From: [Mycobacterium] vasticus
Lineage (GTDB): Bacteria; Actinomycetota; Actinomycetes; Mycobacteriales; Mycobacteriaceae
Direction: 5' to 3'
Length of the DNA: 64,000 nucleotides
Assembly (NCBI RefSeq): GCF_020181595.1
Contig: NZ_CP084028.1
Coordinates: 2,453,951 to 2,517,950, forward strand
The notes under the pieces were generated by a model. The model made no database searches. It saw only the letters and a program-made list of their open reading frames with translations, and was not told where the DNA came from. Shown here piece after piece: positions 10,991-20,628 of this stretch. Position numbers and translations under genes: made by a program. The number at the start of each line of letters is the position of its first letter. Within the stretch, counting starts at the first letter, position 1.

Positions 10991-12337
10991 ATGTCCGAGC
11001 TGCGCGGCGCCCACGCCCAGGCCGCCCGAATGCGTGAGGCCGCGCTGGCCGACGGGTTCCGGTCGGCGGCAGACACCGATCAGCTGTTGGCCGCCACCCT
11101 GCGGGATGCGGCCGACCATGCCCGCGTGAGCCGGCGGCGCCTCGACGCGATCGGCGCCGAGATAGCCGACGTGGTCTCCGATGTGCGCGCGTGGGACACC
11201 CCCACCGGTTCCCGCCAGCTGCAACTGTTCTTGGCGGCCAAGGCCCGTGCCATCCGCACGGTGATCACCGACGCCATGGCCGACGCCCGGTCGCGGACGA
11301 CGCTGCTGCGTTCGGCGGGCGACGGGTACGGCTTGCCCGCGCGCGAACGCGACCGGGTCAACCGGCAGGTGCTGGCCGGGGACATCGACCGGGTGCGCAA
11401 CGCCACCGAGGCGATCAGTACCGAGGACATGCGCCGCTACGACAACGCCATGCGGGTCCTCGACGGTCTGCGGGTCAGCGCCGAAGCCGGCCCGGCGTTG
11501 CTGCTGACCTACGATCCGGCGGCCTTCGAAGGACGGGGCCGGGCCGCGATCGCCATCGGCGACCCCGACACCGCCGACAACACCACGGTGCTGGTGCCCG
11601 GCGCGCACTGCAGCGTGCGCGACGGCTACCTGTCGCAGCCCGACGGCCTGAACGTCTACCGGGAGGCCTGCCACACCGACCCGGGCCGCAGCAATTCGGT
11701 GATCGTCTGGATGGGCTACCGGACCCCGGATAGTCTCTTTGATTCACAAGTGGCGCAACCTGATTCGGCTCGCGTCGGCGGACGGTCGCTGGCCGTCGAC
11801 GTCAACGCTCTGGCGCTCACCCACCGCGGTCCCGCACACGTCACGGTGATCGGGCATTCCTACGGGTCGACGACGGTCGCCGACGCCGCCGCGGCATTCG
11901 GGATGCGCGCCCACGACGTGGTGCTCGTCGGGTCACCCGGGACCGACCTGGCGCGCAGCGCCGCCGACTTTCACCTCTCGCCGGCCGGGCACGTGTATGT
12001 CGGTGCGTCGTCAATGGATCCGATCACTCGACTGGGCGGGCAGCCACAAATTCCCGTTCCCACCACGTCGGTCACCGTAGGCCTCGGCGCCGACCCGGCT
12101 GCCGACGGTTACGGAGCCACCCGGTTCAAGGCCGAGGTCCCGGGCCTGGCATCGCCGATGCGTGCACACAGTTCGTACTTTCGTCCCAGCGGCGAGGCGC
12201 TGTTCAGCATCGGCGACATCGCCTCCGGGCACGGCGACGCACTGGCGCGCGATCACATGACCGCGCTACACCGACGCCGGCTGCCCGCGTTCGACCCGGA
12301 ACGACTGCGCCTCGGCAGCGGAAACCACCGGCATTGA
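10991..12337 (+). CDS. DUF1023-type alpha/beta hydrolase
   Basis: The 448-residue protein has an alpha-helical N-terminal half (about residues 1-180, rich in Ala/Arg with WXG100-like helical character) and a C-terminal alpha/beta-hydrolase domain. The nucleophile elbow is clear in VIGHSYGSTTVADAA, followed by HDVVLVGSPGTDL and a likely catalytic histidine near MRAHSSYF. DUF1023 hydrolases are common in mycobacteria; no substrate is assigned. No signal peptide is visible. ATG at 10991 was preferred to an in-frame start at 10940 because the latter overlaps the divergent priA 5' region. It converges on the YhhN gene. Confidence 0.82.
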   Translation: MSELRGAHAQAARMREAALADGFRSAADTDQLLAATLRDAADHARVSRRRLDAIGAEIADVVSDVRAWDTPTGSRQLQLFLAAKARAIRTVITDAMADARSRTTLLRSAGDGYGLPARERDRVNRQVLAGDIDRVRNATEAISTEDMRRYDNAMRVLDGLRVSAEAGPALLLTYDPAAFEGRGRAAIAIGDPDTADNTTVLVPGAHCSVRDGYLSQPDGLNVYREACHTDPGRSNSVIVWMGYRTPDSLFDSQVAQPDSARVGGRSLAVDVNALALTHRGPAHVTVIGHSYGSTTVADAAAAFGMRAHDVVLVGSPGTDLARSAADFHLSPAGHVYVGASSMDPITRLGGQPQIPVPTTSVTVGLGADPAADGYGATRFKAEVPGLASPMRAHSSYFRPSGEALFSIGDIASGHGDALARDHMTALHRRRLPAFDPERLRLGSGNHRH

Positions 12338-12351
12338 AAGGATTTCGCCGA

Positions 12352-13071
12352 CTATTCGGCCGACTGCTCTTCGGACGTGGACCGGCCGAAGAAGAACCCC
12401 GCCGTGATGAGCACCTGGGCCGCTGCGTAGGTCCACCAGACCGGCACCGCCAGCACCTCGTCGCGCAGTACGAACCGGCTGATCGCGATCATCGAGTCCG
12501 ACACCGCGAAACACACCGCACCCACCGCGGTCCAGCGAGTGGGCAGGTCGGCCAGCAGGGCGGCGCACACCATGGCGGCGAGCACCGCGACGTAGACCAC
12601 GACCGGAACGGTCATACCCTCACGGACCAGGCCGGGCCAGAACCAGACCAGCAGGCCCACGCAGCTCACACAGACCACGCCCACCCCGATCAGACCCCGG
12701 CCGGACACCACCGCCCGCGGGATCAGTGCGCCCAGAAAACACAAGTGCGCCAACAGGAATGCCGACAGGCCGGCAACAAATGACGGCTCCCACCACGGGA
12801 TGGCCAGTAGCCAGTCGCCGGCGGCCGAGAACATCAGGGCCGGGACCAGCCAGCGTGCCTCACGGCGGATCGGGTGGCCGGCGGCGGCGACCGCCAGCAG
12901 CACCGCCATCAACGTCTTGAACGCCGGCTGGCCGACCCAGTGTCCGGTCAGCGCGTCGCCGGGAGTCGCGGAGAAGGCCAGCGCCGTCAGAAAGACGCCG
13001 TAGGCCGCGCCGGCCCAACCCGCGGCAGCCCACGCGAGGGAGACCTGGCGTGGTGCGTACGGTGTGTCCAT
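12352..13071 (-). CDS. YhhN family membrane protein (lysoplasmalogenase-like)
   Basis: A 239-residue integral membrane protein with about eight hydrophobic helices and short loops. It carries the YhhN/TMEM86 signature residues: [11 protein letters not shown] and [16 protein letters not shown], where the acidic residues of paired conserved motifs sit in membrane helices. TMEM86 members hydrolyse the vinyl ether bond of lysoplasmalogens; the bacterial substrate in mycobacteria is not established. M. tuberculosis has a comparable membrane protein (Rv1401) next to priA and lipH. Its ATG shares the CATG with the start of the divergent esterase gene, so the two starts overlap. Confidence 0.8.
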   Translation of the reverse strand: MDTPYAPRQVSLAWAAAGWAGAAYGVFLTALAFSATPGDALTGHWVGQPAFKTLMAVLLAVAAAGHPIRREARWLVPALMFSAAGDWLLAIPWWEPSFVAGLSAFLLAHLCFLGALIPRAVVSGRGLIGVGVVCVSCVGLLVWFWPGLVREGMTVPVVVYVAVLAAMVCAALLADLPTRWTAVGAVCFAVSDSMIAISRFVLRDEVLAVPVWWTYAAAQVLITAGFFFGRSTSEEQSAE

Positions 13072-13996
13072 GCCCGCTATCGACCCCATAGTGCTGAAGG
13101 TACTGGACGCGGTTCCGTTCCGGTTGTCACTCGACGACGGTGTGGAAGCGGCGCGCCGGCTGATGCGGGACCTGCCGCGCCTGCCGGTACACCCGGAGGT
13201 GGCCGGCGAAGACCGCGTCATCGACGGCCCGGGCGGCGACCTGCCGATCCGCATCTACCGCCCGGCCGGCGCCCCGGCCTCCGGTGCCCCGGTCGTGGTG
13301 TTCTTCCACGGCGGCGGTTTCGTCGCCGGCGACCTCGACACCCATGACGGCACCGCTCGCCTGCACGCCGCCGGTGCCGACTCGGTGGTGGTGTCGGTGG
13401 ACTACCGGCTGGCCCCTGAGCACCCGTTCCCGGCCGCCGTCGACGACGCCTTCGCGGCCACCAAGTGGGTGGCGGCGCACGCCGACGAACTGGGTGTCGA
13501 CCCGGCCCGGCTCGCGGTGGCCGGCGACTCGGCCGGCGGGAACCTGGCCGCCGTGGTGTCGCAGCTGGCCCGCGATGCCGGCGGCCCGGCTATCGCCTTC
13601 CAGCTGCTGTGGTATCCGGCAACCACCTACGACATCAGCCTGCCGTCGTTCACCGAGAACGCCCACGCGCCGATCATCGACACCGAGGCGATCGCCGCGT
13701 TGAGCCTGGCCTACGCCGGCCATGTCGATCTGAGCAACCCCCCGCCGGCCCTGGCGCCGGCCCGCGCCACGAATCTGGCGGGACTGCCGCCGGCCTATAT
13801 CGCAGTGGCCGGCCACGACCCGCTGCGCGACGACGGCATTCGCTACGGCGAGCTGCTGGCCGCGGCGGGGGTGCCGGTGCAGGTGGACAACGCCGAAACG
13901 CTGATTCACGGCTACCTGGGCTATGCCGGTGCGATCCCGGCGGCCACCGAGGCCGCCGACCGCGGGCTGGCCGCACTGAAAGCCGCCCTGAAGTAG
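13070..13996 (+). CDS. HSL-family esterase (LipH/LipI-like)
   Basis: A carboxylesterase of the hormone-sensitive-lipase family, 308 residues, without a signal peptide, so cytosolic. The oxyanion-hole motif HGGGF lies in [19 protein letters not shown], the nucleophile elbow is VAGDSAGGN, and the Asp and His of the triad lie in HDPLRDDG and LIHGYLGY near the C-terminus. It closely resembles M. tuberculosis LipH/LipI, which sit in the same neighbourhood. ATG at 13070 overlaps the start codon of the divergent YhhN gene; a GTG at 13064 is an alternative. The VOC gene follows after 4 nt, so it may form an operon with the VOC protein and the BVMO. Confidence 0.9.
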   Translation: MPAIDPIVLKVLDAVPFRLSLDDGVEAARRLMRDLPRLPVHPEVAGEDRVIDGPGGDLPIRIYRPAGAPASGAPVVVFFHGGGFVAGDLDTHDGTARLHAAGADSVVVSVDYRLAPEHPFPAAVDDAFAATKWVAAHADELGVDPARLAVAGDSAGGNLAAVVSQLARDAGGPAIAFQLLWYPATTYDISLPSFTENAHAPIIDTEAIAALSLAYAGHVDLSNPPPALAPARATNLAGLPPAYIAVAGHDPLRDDGIRYGELLAAAGVPVQVDNAETLIHGYLGYAGAIPAATEAADRGLAALKAALK

Positions 13997-14000
13997 TCCG

Positions 14001-14384
14001 ATGAGACTGAACCAGGTCACCATCGGCAGTACCGACCTGGACCGTGCCGAGCGGTTCTACCGGCTGCTGGGCCTGCGGCTGATCGTCAAGACCGATCACT
14101 ACCTGAGGTTCGAGTGCCCTGACGGCGACAGCAGCTTTTCGGTGGAACTCCTCGATGCGGTCCGCCCGGCCGAGCAGGTGACCGTCTACTTCGAATGCGA
14201 CGACCTGGACGCCGAGTACCAACGCCTGCGCGACTCGGTCGAGTTCACCAGTCCCCCAACCGATATGCCGTGGTTGTGGCGCGAAGCCCGACTGTGCGAC
14301 CCCGACGGGCACCGGTTGTGCCTGTATGCCGCCGGCGAGGCCCGCCGGAATCCGCCGTGGCGAATCGACAGGAGCGACCAGTGA
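14001..14384 (+). CDS. VOC (glyoxalase/bleomycin resistance-type) protein
   Basis: A single-domain vicinal-oxygen-chelate protein of 127 residues. The beta-alpha-beta-beta-beta pattern starts MRLNQVTIGSTDLDRAERFY and continues with a second module ending in WREARLCDPDGHRLCLYAAG. The C-terminal metal-ligand pattern DPDGHRLCL is typical of the fold. Such proteins may be dioxygenases, isomerases or binding proteins; I cannot choose. It overlaps the downstream BVMO gene by 4 nt (GTGA), so the two are translationally coupled and may act on related compounds. Confidence 0.85.
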   Translation: MRLNQVTIGSTDLDRAERFYRLLGLRLIVKTDHYLRFECPDGDSSFSVELLDAVRPAEQVTVYFECDDLDAEYQRLRDSVEFTSPPTDMPWLWREARLCDPDGHRLCLYAAGEARRNPPWRIDRSDQ

Positions 14385-15862
14385 CCGAACAACCCGACCA
14401 CGAAGTCCTGATCGTCGGAGCCGGTTTCTCCGGCATCGGCGCGGCAATCAGCCTGGATGCGGCCGGCATGGCCGACTATCTGATCGTCGAGGCCGGCGAC
14501 GGGGTCGGCGGTACCTGGCACTGGAACACCTATCCCGGTATCGCAGTGGACATTCCGTCGTTCTCCTATCAGTTCTCGTTCGAGCAGAGCGCCGCGTGGT
14601 CGCGCACCTACGCGCCCGGTCGTGAACTGAAGGCGTACGCCGAGCACTGCACCGACAAGTACGATCTGCGCTCCCGAATCCGCTTCAACACCAAGGTGAT
14701 CGAGGTCGCATTCGATGACCGGCACGGGTTCTGGCGGGCGCAGACCGACAGCGGCGAGCTCACCGCACGGTTCCTGATCAACGCCAGCGGTGTGCTGACC
14801 ACCCCGAACCTGCCCGACATCGACGGCGTCGACACCTTCGCCGGGGTGACCATCCACACCGCGCGCTGGGATCACTCCCAGGACCTGACCGGCAAGCGCG
14901 TCGCGGTGATCGGCACCGGTGCCTCGGCCGTACAGGTGGTCCCCGAGATCGCCCCGAAGGTCGCCGATCTGACCGTCTTTCAGCGCACACCGATCTGGTG
15001 TTTCCCGAAATTCGACATGCCGCTTGCCGCACCGGTGCGCTGGGCGATGCACATGCCCGGCGGAAAGGCCCTGCAGAGGTGGGCCAGTCAGGCCTACGTC
15101 GAGGCGACCTTCCCGATCGCCGCGCAGTACTTCACGGTGTTTCCGCTGGCCAAGCAGATGGAATCCGCCGGCCGGGCGTACCTGCGCCGGCAGGTGCACG
15201 ACCCGGTGGTCCGCGATCAACTCACTCCGCGTTATGCGGTGGGCTGCAAGCGGCCCGGGTTCCACAACACCTACCTGTCGACGTTCAACCGCGACAACGT
15301 GCACCTGGTGGTCGACCCGATCGAGCGGATCACCCCCACCGGTGTGGTGACCGCCGACGGAACGGCCCGCGACGTCGACGTGCTCATCCTGGCCACCGGG
15401 TTCAAGGTGATGGACAGCGACAACATCCCCACCTTCGCGGTGACCGGAAGCGGTGGACAGTCGCTGAGCCGGTTCTGGGACGAGCACCGATTGCAGGCCT
15501 ACGAAGGGGTGAGCATCCCCGGGTTTCCGAACATGTTCAGCGTCTTCGGGCCGTACGGCTACGTCGGGTCGTCGTATTTCGCGCTGGTCGAGGCGCAGAC
15601 CCATCACATCGTGCGCTGCCTCAAACGCGCCCGCCACGACGGTGCGACCCGCATCGAGATCTCCGAGGCCGCCAACGACCGGTATTTCGCCGAGATGATG
15701 CGCAAGCGGCACCGGCAGGTGTTCTGGCAGGACAGCTGCCGGCAGGCCAACAGCTACTACTTCGACAAGAACGGCGACGTGCCGCTGCGGCCAACCACCA
15801 CCGTCGAGGCGTACTGGCGCAGCCGGCGCTTCGACCTCGACGACTACCGGTTCAGCGCCTAG
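14381..15862 (+). CDS. Baeyer-Villiger type flavin monooxygenase
   Basis: A class B flavoprotein monooxygenase of 493 residues that should use FAD and NADPH to insert oxygen into ketones or to oxygenate heteroatoms. It has the FAD Rossmann motif GAGFSG (residues 13-18), GGTWHWN, the Baeyer-Villiger fingerprint FAGVTIHTARWD (residues 153-164, matching FxGxxxHxxxW[PD]) and a second Rossmann motif GTGASA (178-183). The GTG at 14381 is preceded by AGGAG and overlaps the VOC stop. M. tuberculosis has a related gene (Rv1393c) next to metK. An inverted repeat closes the gene. Substrate unknown. Confidence 0.92.
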   Translation: MTEQPDHEVLIVGAGFSGIGAAISLDAAGMADYLIVEAGDGVGGTWHWNTYPGIAVDIPSFSYQFSFEQSAAWSRTYAPGRELKAYAEHCTDKYDLRSRIRFNTKVIEVAFDDRHGFWRAQTDSGELTARFLINASGVLTTPNLPDIDGVDTFAGVTIHTARWDHSQDLTGKRVAVIGTGASAVQVVPEIAPKVADLTVFQRTPIWCFPKFDMPLAAPVRWAMHMPGGKALQRWASQAYVEATFPIAAQYFTVFPLAKQMESAGRAYLRRQVHDPVVRDQLTPRYAVGCKRPGFHNTYLSTFNRDNVHLVVDPIERITPTGVVTADGTARDVDVLILATGFKVMDSDNIPTFAVTGSGGQSLSRFWDEHRLQAYEGVSIPGFPNMFSVFGPYGYVGSSYFALVEAQTHHIVRCLKRARHDGATRIEISEAANDRYFAEMMRKRHRQVFWQDSCRQANSYYFDKNGDVPLRPTTTVEAYWRSRRFDLDDYRFSA

Positions 15863-15867
15863 GCCCC

Positions 15868-15899
15868 CGCCGAGCGTGAAGCCAGGTTCACGCTCGGCG
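15868..15899. terminator. Inverted repeat between convergent BVMO and metK
   Basis: A perfect 13-bp stem (CGCCGAGCGTGAA paired with TTCACGCTCGGCG) with a 6-nt loop sits in the 51-nt gap between two convergent genes. There is no U-tract, but many mycobacterial terminators lack one. The CGAGCGTG core recurs in the hairpin between carA and carB. Confidence 0.65.
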
Positions 15900-15913
15900 T
15901 GGGCGTGGCGAAA

Positions 15914-17125
15914 TCAGATGGCGCGCTGGAGGTCCTCGACCTTGTCGAGCCGCTCCCACGGCAGGTCGATGTCGGTGCGGCCGAAGTGACCGTAGGCGGC
16001 GGTCGGCGCGTAGATCGGCCGCAGCAGGTCCAGGTCCCGCACGATCGCGCCGGGGCGCAGGTCGAAGACCTCGGGCACGATCTTCTCGATCTTGACCGGG
16101 TCGACGGTTGCGGTGCCGAAGGTCTCGATGAACAGACCGACCGGTGCGGCCTTGCCGATGGCGTAGGCGACCTGCACCTCGACGCGCTGCGCCAGACCCG
16201 CGGCAACGATGTTCTTGGCCACCCAGCGCATCGCGTACGCGGCCGAACGGTCCACCTTCGACGGGTCCTTGCCGGAGAACGCGCCACCGCCGTGCCGCGC
16301 CCAGCCGCCGTAGGTGTCGACGATGATCTTGCGACCGGTCAGGCCGGCATCACCCATCGGGCCGCCGACGACAAACTTGCCGGTCGGGTTGATCAGGATG
16401 CGAGTCGACGAGGAATCCAGGGTGTCATGGGCCAGCTCGGCGAGCACAGTGCTGATCACGTGCTCCCGCAGATCCGGGTCCAGGGTGTTCACCAGGTCGA
16501 TGCCGTCGGCGTGCTGGGTGGAGATCACCACGGTGTCCAGCCGGGTCGGGACGTCATCCTCGTATTCGATGGTGACCTGGGTCTTGCCGTCGGGACGCAG
16601 GTATCCCAGCGTGCCGTTCTTACGGACCTCGGTCAGCCTGCGCGACAGCCGGTGAGCCAGCGCGATCGGCAGCGGCATCAGCTCGGGAGTGTCGGCGATC
16701 GCGTAGCCGAACATCAGGCCCTGGTCGCCGGCGCCCTGGGAGTCCAGCGGGTCGGCGGCACCCTCGACGCGGGCCTCGTGGGCGGTGTCGACGCCCTGGG
16801 CGATGTCGGGCGACTGAGCGCCGATCCCGATGTTGACCCCACAGGTCTCGCCGTCGAAGCCCTTGTCGGAGGAGTCGTAGCCGATCTCCAGGATGCGCTC
16901 GCGCACGGTGTTGGTGATGTTGGCGAACGCTTCGCGCGCGCTGGTGGTCACCTCACCGACCACGTGCACCTGGCCGGTGGTGACCAGGGTTTCCACCGCG
17001 ACCCGTGAGCGGGGGTCATCGGCCAGCAGTGCGTCGAGCACCGAGTCGCTGATGGCGTCACAGATCTTGTCGGGGTGTCCCTCGGTCACCGACTCACTGG
17101 TGAACAGTCGACCCTTTTCGCTCAC
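15914..17125 (-). CDS. metK: S-adenosylmethionine synthetase
   Basis: MetK makes SAM from methionine and ATP. The three-domain protein shows [14 protein letters not shown] at the start, [12 protein letters not shown] for the adenosine site, the P-loop-like GGGAFSGKD, and ends in a typical helical C-terminus. GTG at 17125 gives 403 residues, the M. tuberculosis length; the longer frame upstream adds an unrelated 22-residue stretch and is discarded. A GGAAGGG lies about 12 nt upstream. It is the last gene of the minus-strand mihF-gmk-rpoZ-coaBC-metK series, 135 nt after coaBC. I see no SAM riboswitch upstream. Confidence 0.96.
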   Translation of the reverse strand: MSEKGRLFTSESVTEGHPDKICDAISDSVLDALLADDPRSRVAVETLVTTGQVHVVGEVTTSAREAFANITNTVRERILEIGYDSSDKGFDGETCGVNIGIGAQSPDIAQGVDTAHEARVEGAADPLDSQGAGDQGLMFGYAIADTPELMPLPIALAHRLSRRLTEVRKNGTLGYLRPDGKTQVTIEYEDDVPTRLDTVVISTQHADGIDLVNTLDPDLREHVISTVLAELAHDTLDSSSTRILINPTGKFVVGGPMGDAGLTGRKIIVDTYGGWARHGGGAFSGKDPSKVDRSAAYAMRWVAKNIVAAGLAQRVEVQVAYAIGKAAPVGLFIETFGTATVDPVKIEKIVPEVFDLRPGAIVRDLDLLRPIYAPTAAYGHFGRTDIDLPWERLDKVEDLQRAI

Positions 17126-17260
17126 AATGTCAACCCTTCCGCGCGTCACCGCGCTGTACAAAAAGCTAGGCCGGGCAAATATAGCGTCCATGCTCTGCCC
17201 GCTATGGAGTGGGCAACACCCCTACGTCATGACCCCCGGCTCGCTACCGTAGCAGCGCCC

Positions 17261-18511
17261 TCACCGATCGTGCACATGCAGGAAGTCCGCGACCGCGTCG
17301 ACGATCCGGCTGGCCATCAACGTCTTGGAGCCGGGTTCGAGGGCGGACTCGGTGCCGTCGGCGGTCAGCAGCCACCCGTCGTTGTGGTCCACCTCGAAGG
17401 CCAGTCCGTCCCCGACGGCGTTGACGACCAAAAGATCGCAGCCCTTGCGGCGCAGTTTCGCCCGCGCGTGGAACAGCACATCGCCGTTCTCGTCACCGGT
17501 CTCGGCGGCGAATCCGACAATGGCGCGCATGTGGGGCAACTGCCCGTCGTTGCGGGCCCGGACCGCACCGGCCAGGACGTCGTCGTTGCGAACCAGATCG
17601 ATGGTGGGAGCCTGATCGTCGGCGTCGGCGCTCTTCTTGATCTTGGCCGGGGCCATCCGGGTCGGACGGAAGTCGGCGACCGCGGCGGCCATCACCAGCA
17701 CGTTGGCCTCCGGGGCGTGCTTGGTCACCGCGTCGTGCAGTTGCTGCGCGGAGCTGACGTGGACCATGTCGACTCCGGCCGGGTCGGCCAGGCCGGCGGT
17801 GTGCGCGGCGATCAGTGTGACCTCAGCGCCGCGCTGGGCGGCCACCCGGGCCACGGCGTAGCCCTGCTTGCCCGAACTGCGGTTACCGATGAAGCGGACC
17901 GGGTCTATCGGCTCTCTGGTGCCGCCCGCGGTCACCAGCACCCGCTGGCCGGCCAGGTCGTAGGGCAGCGCGTCGGCGCGTTCCAGCAGCAGCGAGGCGA
18001 ACGTGTTGATCTCCTCCGCCTCGGGCAGCCGCCCGGGCCCGGTGTCGGCGCCGGTCAGCCGTCCCGACGCGGGCTCGAGCACCACCGCTCCGCGCGATCG
18101 CAACGTTGACACATTGGCTCTGGTGGCCGGGTGCTGCCACATCTCGGTGTGCATCGCCGGCGCGAACAGCACCGGACAGCGGGCGGTGAGCAGGGTGGCG
18201 GTCAGCAGGTCATCGGCGCGGCCGGCCACCGCACGGGCCAGCAGGTCCGCGGTTGCCGGCGCCACTACCACCAGGTCGGCCTGCTGGCCGATGGCGACAT
18301 GGGGCACCTGCGGAACGTCGTCGAAGACCCCGGTGTGCACCGGATTGCCGGAGAGCGCCTCGAAGGTCGCGGCGCCGACGAAACGCAGCGCGGACTCGGT
18401 GGGCAGCACGCGCACCGAGTGGCCGACTTCGGCCAGCTGCCGCACCACGGTGCAGGCCTTGTAGGCGGCGATGCCGCCGGAGACGCCGACGACGACCCGT
18501 TTGGCATCCAC
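17261..18511 (-). CDS. coaBC: Phosphopantothenoylcysteine synthetase/decarboxylase
   Basis: CoaBC (Dfp) carries out two consecutive steps of coenzyme A synthesis: CTP-dependent cysteine ligation and FMN-dependent decarboxylation. The N-terminal CoaC flavodoxin-like domain shows VVGVSGGIAAYK, the FMN-binding APATADLLARAVAG and the active-site APAMHTEMW; the C-terminal CoaB domain begins near residue 188 with VLVTAGGTREPIDPVRF and has GNRSSGKQGYA and AAAVADFRP. The 416-residue length is normal. It follows rpoZ by 23 nt and belongs to the conserved gmk-rpoZ-coaBC-metK cluster. Confidence 0.96.
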   Translation of the reverse strand: MDAKRVVVGVSGGIAAYKACTVVRQLAEVGHSVRVLPTESALRFVGAATFEALSGNPVHTGVFDDVPQVPHVAIGQQADLVVVAPATADLLARAVAGRADDLLTATLLTARCPVLFAPAMHTEMWQHPATRANVSTLRSRGAVVLEPASGRLTGADTGPGRLPEAEEINTFASLLLERADALPYDLAGQRVLVTAGGTREPIDPVRFIGNRSSGKQGYAVARVAAQRGAEVTLIAAHTAGLADPAGVDMVHVSSAQQLHDAVTKHAPEANVLVMAAAVADFRPTRMAPAKIKKSADADDQAPTIDLVRNDDVLAGAVRARNDGQLPHMRAIVGFAAETGDENGDVLFHARAKLRRKGCDLLVVNAVGDGLAFEVDHNDGWLLTADGTESALEPGSKTLMASRIVDAVADFLHVHDR

Positions 18512-18534
18512 GGCTACGCGCCCCCGAACCTCTG

Positions 18535-18858
18535 CTACTCGCCTTCGGTGTATTCGAGCAGGTCGCCGTGGATCTCGCGCATGGCGATCGACAGGGGCTT
18601 CTCCTGCAGGCCGGGCTCGACCAGCGGCCCGACGTACTCGAGGATGCCCTCCCCGAGCTGGTTGTAGTAGTCGTTGATCTGGCGCGCGCGCTTGGCCGCG
18701 TAGATCACCAGGGCGTACTTGCTCGACGCACGCTGCAGCAGCTCATCGATGGGCGGGTTGGTGATGCCGAGCGGCGTGTCGTACCCGCCGATGGTCGACG
18801 GGTCGAACTCGTCGGCGTCGTTGGTCGACTCGGCCTGTGCGGTACTCACGTGAGACAT
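18535..18858 (-). CDS. rpoZ: RNA polymerase omega subunit
   Basis: Omega supports assembly and stability of RNA polymerase by clamping the beta-prime C-terminus. The 107-residue protein has the mycobacterial core [36 protein letters not shown] and [11 protein letters not shown]. Start choice is uncertain: the ATG at 18858 lies only one base after AGGAG, while a GTG at 18849 (VSTAQAES) sits 10 nt after it and would be translated more easily. The two differ by only three residues. Neighbours gmk and coaBC are as in other mycobacteria. Confidence 0.95.
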   Translation of the reverse strand: MSHVSTAQAESTNDADEFDPSTIGGYDTPLGITNPPIDELLQRASSKYALVIYAAKRARQINDYYNQLGEGILEYVGPLVEPGLQEKPLSIAMREIHGDLLEYTEGE

Positions 18859-18910
18859 TCTCCTGCGCTTGTGCTGTCTTGAGCTGTGCGATGACTGGGG
18901 TTCGGGTCGG

Positions 18911-19513
18911 TCAGGCCGGACCCGGTGTGCTGTCCACCAGCAAGGATACCAATTCTGAGCAGGCGGTTTCCAATCGAGCGTTCACCACCACCCGGTCGAA
19001 GTCGCCTTGGGCCGCCAATTCGGTGCGTGCGGTGGCCAGCCGGCGCGCCATGACGTCCTCGGATTCGGTGCCGCGGCCGGCCAGCCTGGCCTGCAGCGTG
19101 TCCCAATCCGGGGGCGCCAGAAACACCGTGACGGCTTCGGGAAGAGCCTTCTTGATGGATCGTGCGCCAGCCAGGTCGACCTCGATCAGGACCGGGCGCC
19201 CGGAGCGGGTCGCGTCGTCCACCGGGGCGGCCGGGGTGCCCGATCGCTGCAGGCCACCGTGGATATCGGCCCACTCCAGCAGCGCATCGGTGTCGATAAG
19301 CCGGTCGAACTCCTCGGGCGTCACGAACCGGTAGTCGACACCGTCGACCTCGCCGGGCCGCGGTGCGCGAGTGGTGGCCGAGACGCTGAAGTACAGGTTC
19401 GGCACCCGCTCGCGCAGGCAGCGGACAACGCTGGATTTTCCGACCGCGGAGGGACCGGACAGCACCACGACGCGTCCCGCGTACCGGCTGTCCGGTCCTC
19501 CACCGGCATTCAC
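18911..19513 (-). CDS. gmk: Guanylate kinase
   Basis: Gmk phosphorylates GMP to GDP. The 200-residue protein has the P-loop GPSAVGKSS, the GMP-binding motif [15 protein letters not shown] with the following YRFVTPEEF, the ILLEVDL-like strand ([18 protein letters not shown]), and the lid region [17 protein letters not shown]. The N-terminal extension of about 14 residues before GRVVVLSG is typical of mycobacteria. It follows mihF by 7 nt, so the pair is likely co-transcribed, and rpoZ follows 52 nt downstream. Confidence 0.96.
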   Translation of the reverse strand: MNAGGGPDSRYAGRVVVLSGPSAVGKSSVVRCLRERVPNLYFSVSATTRAPRPGEVDGVDYRFVTPEEFDRLIDTDALLEWADIHGGLQRSGTPAAPVDDATRSGRPVLIEVDLAGARSIKKALPEAVTVFLAPPDWDTLQARLAGRGTESEDVMARRLATARTELAAQGDFDRVVVNARLETACSELVSLLVDSTPGPA

Positions 19514-19520
19514 TGTCGGA

Positions 19521-19838
19521 TCAGGAGAAGTCGAACTTCTCCAGCAGCGCCTTGCGCTGCCGGTCGCCCAGGCCGCGCAGCCGGCGGGTGGGGGCGATCT
19601 CGAGTTCGGTCATGATCTCCTGCGCCTTGACCTTGCCGACCTTGGGCAGCGCCTCCAGCAGTGCGGAGACCTTCATCTTGCCCAGGACCTCATCGGTCTC
19701 GGCGTCCTTCAGCACCTGCTTCAGGTTGGTGCCACCGCGCTTCAGCCGGTCCTTGAGCTCGGCTCGGATTCGACGTGCGGCGGCAGCCTTCTCCAAAGCG
19801 GCAGCGCGCTGCTCGTCGGTCAACTGGGGAAGGGCCAC
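19521..19838 (-). CDS. mihF: Mycobacterial integration host factor
   Basis: mIHF is an essential nucleoid-associated DNA-bending protein and a cofactor for mycobacteriophage integration. The 105-residue product shows the conserved basic helix [20 protein letters not shown] and the C-terminal helix-two-turn-helix [18 protein letters not shown] followed by [17 protein letters not shown]. Length equals the family standard. It lies directly upstream of gmk, as in M. tuberculosis. About 790 nt of non-housekeeping sequence separates it from pyrF, interrupted only by a small secreted protein gene. Confidence 0.97.
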   Translation of the reverse strand: MALPQLTDEQRAAALEKAAAARRIRAELKDRLKRGGTNLKQVLKDAETDEVLGKMKVSALLEALPKVGKVKAQEIMTELEIAPTRRLRGLGDRQRKALLEKFDFS

Positions 19839-20628
19839 GATTCCTCCGTCTCATAGTCATCGGCAAACGCCGATGTTTTCCTTGTCCCGGCCGGGTACTC
19901 CTGCCAGAGACGACGACCGTACCCACGCCGTCTGACGAAATCTAACCCCACCCCCGGTTTCCGGCTACATAAGCCCAGCTTGTGGGGTCAGGCGTGGCAC
20001 CGTCCGACCGAGTCGGCCGCTATCGGGAAAAGGGGCACCGGCACCCTGCGCACACCGCCGGCCTGATCGGGGAAACCCTCGCCGAGCTGGGGTTTTGTTG
20101 CGGTTCGTGGAGCCAGCCGACGCCGTGGCGACGACTCGCGAGCGCCGCCACGAGGTGATGGGACAGTCACGGCAGCAACTTCGTTCCGCACGGCGTGTCG
20201 GGCGTGTCGAGGCGGGTTACCGGCCGCCGCGAGACGATCGCCCGCCGTACGGGCAACCTGCCGGCGTGCCGGAAGCCTCCGCACGGCAGCCGGACCTGGG
20301 CCCCGTGGTTGGACCGGGTTCAGGGCCGCCGAACCGCGGCGGACGCAACGGGCGGACAAGGATCCTTCGCCGACTAATGACACGCCCCAGAGCACCCTGG
20401 GAAACCCTTCGGAAATTTGCGCCATTCGAATGACACACCGGCGAAATGTAAAGCGATATCAGGCGGACTGACAGCGACAATTCAGGAGAAATTGATATTT
20501 GCAAAGTTGCCGGTCAGCTGCATAGAGTTTCAAACGGTGGATCGCCCACCAGGGGGTATTTAAACGGGGGGGATCATGCGCGCGCGCATTTCCGCTGAAT
20601 ACCTTATCGGTAGTGAAAGTGGGAATTC
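19839..20628. other. Long intergenic stretch upstream of mihF
   Basis: About 790 nt without a gene I can defend. Frames exist on both strands (112 residues on plus from 20095, 145 on minus from 20425), but both are arginine/proline-rich without start signals or recognisable motifs and cover each other, as expected of random high-GC DNA or an eroded gene. The last 190 nt, from about 20440, are clearly more AT-rich and probably hold the promoter and leader of the secreted repeat protein at 20629. In M. tuberculosis the mihF-pyrF interval contains PE15 and PPE20. Confidence 0.5.

Noticed and set aside
17126-17260. Possible SAM riboswitch ahead of metK
   Set aside because: No SAM-I/II/IV core could be traced in the short leader.
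19988-20433. Overlapping frames of 145 (minus) and 112 (plus) residues
   Set aside because: Arg/Pro-rich, no ribosome-binding site, no motif, and they cover each other; could be remnants but not supported as genes.
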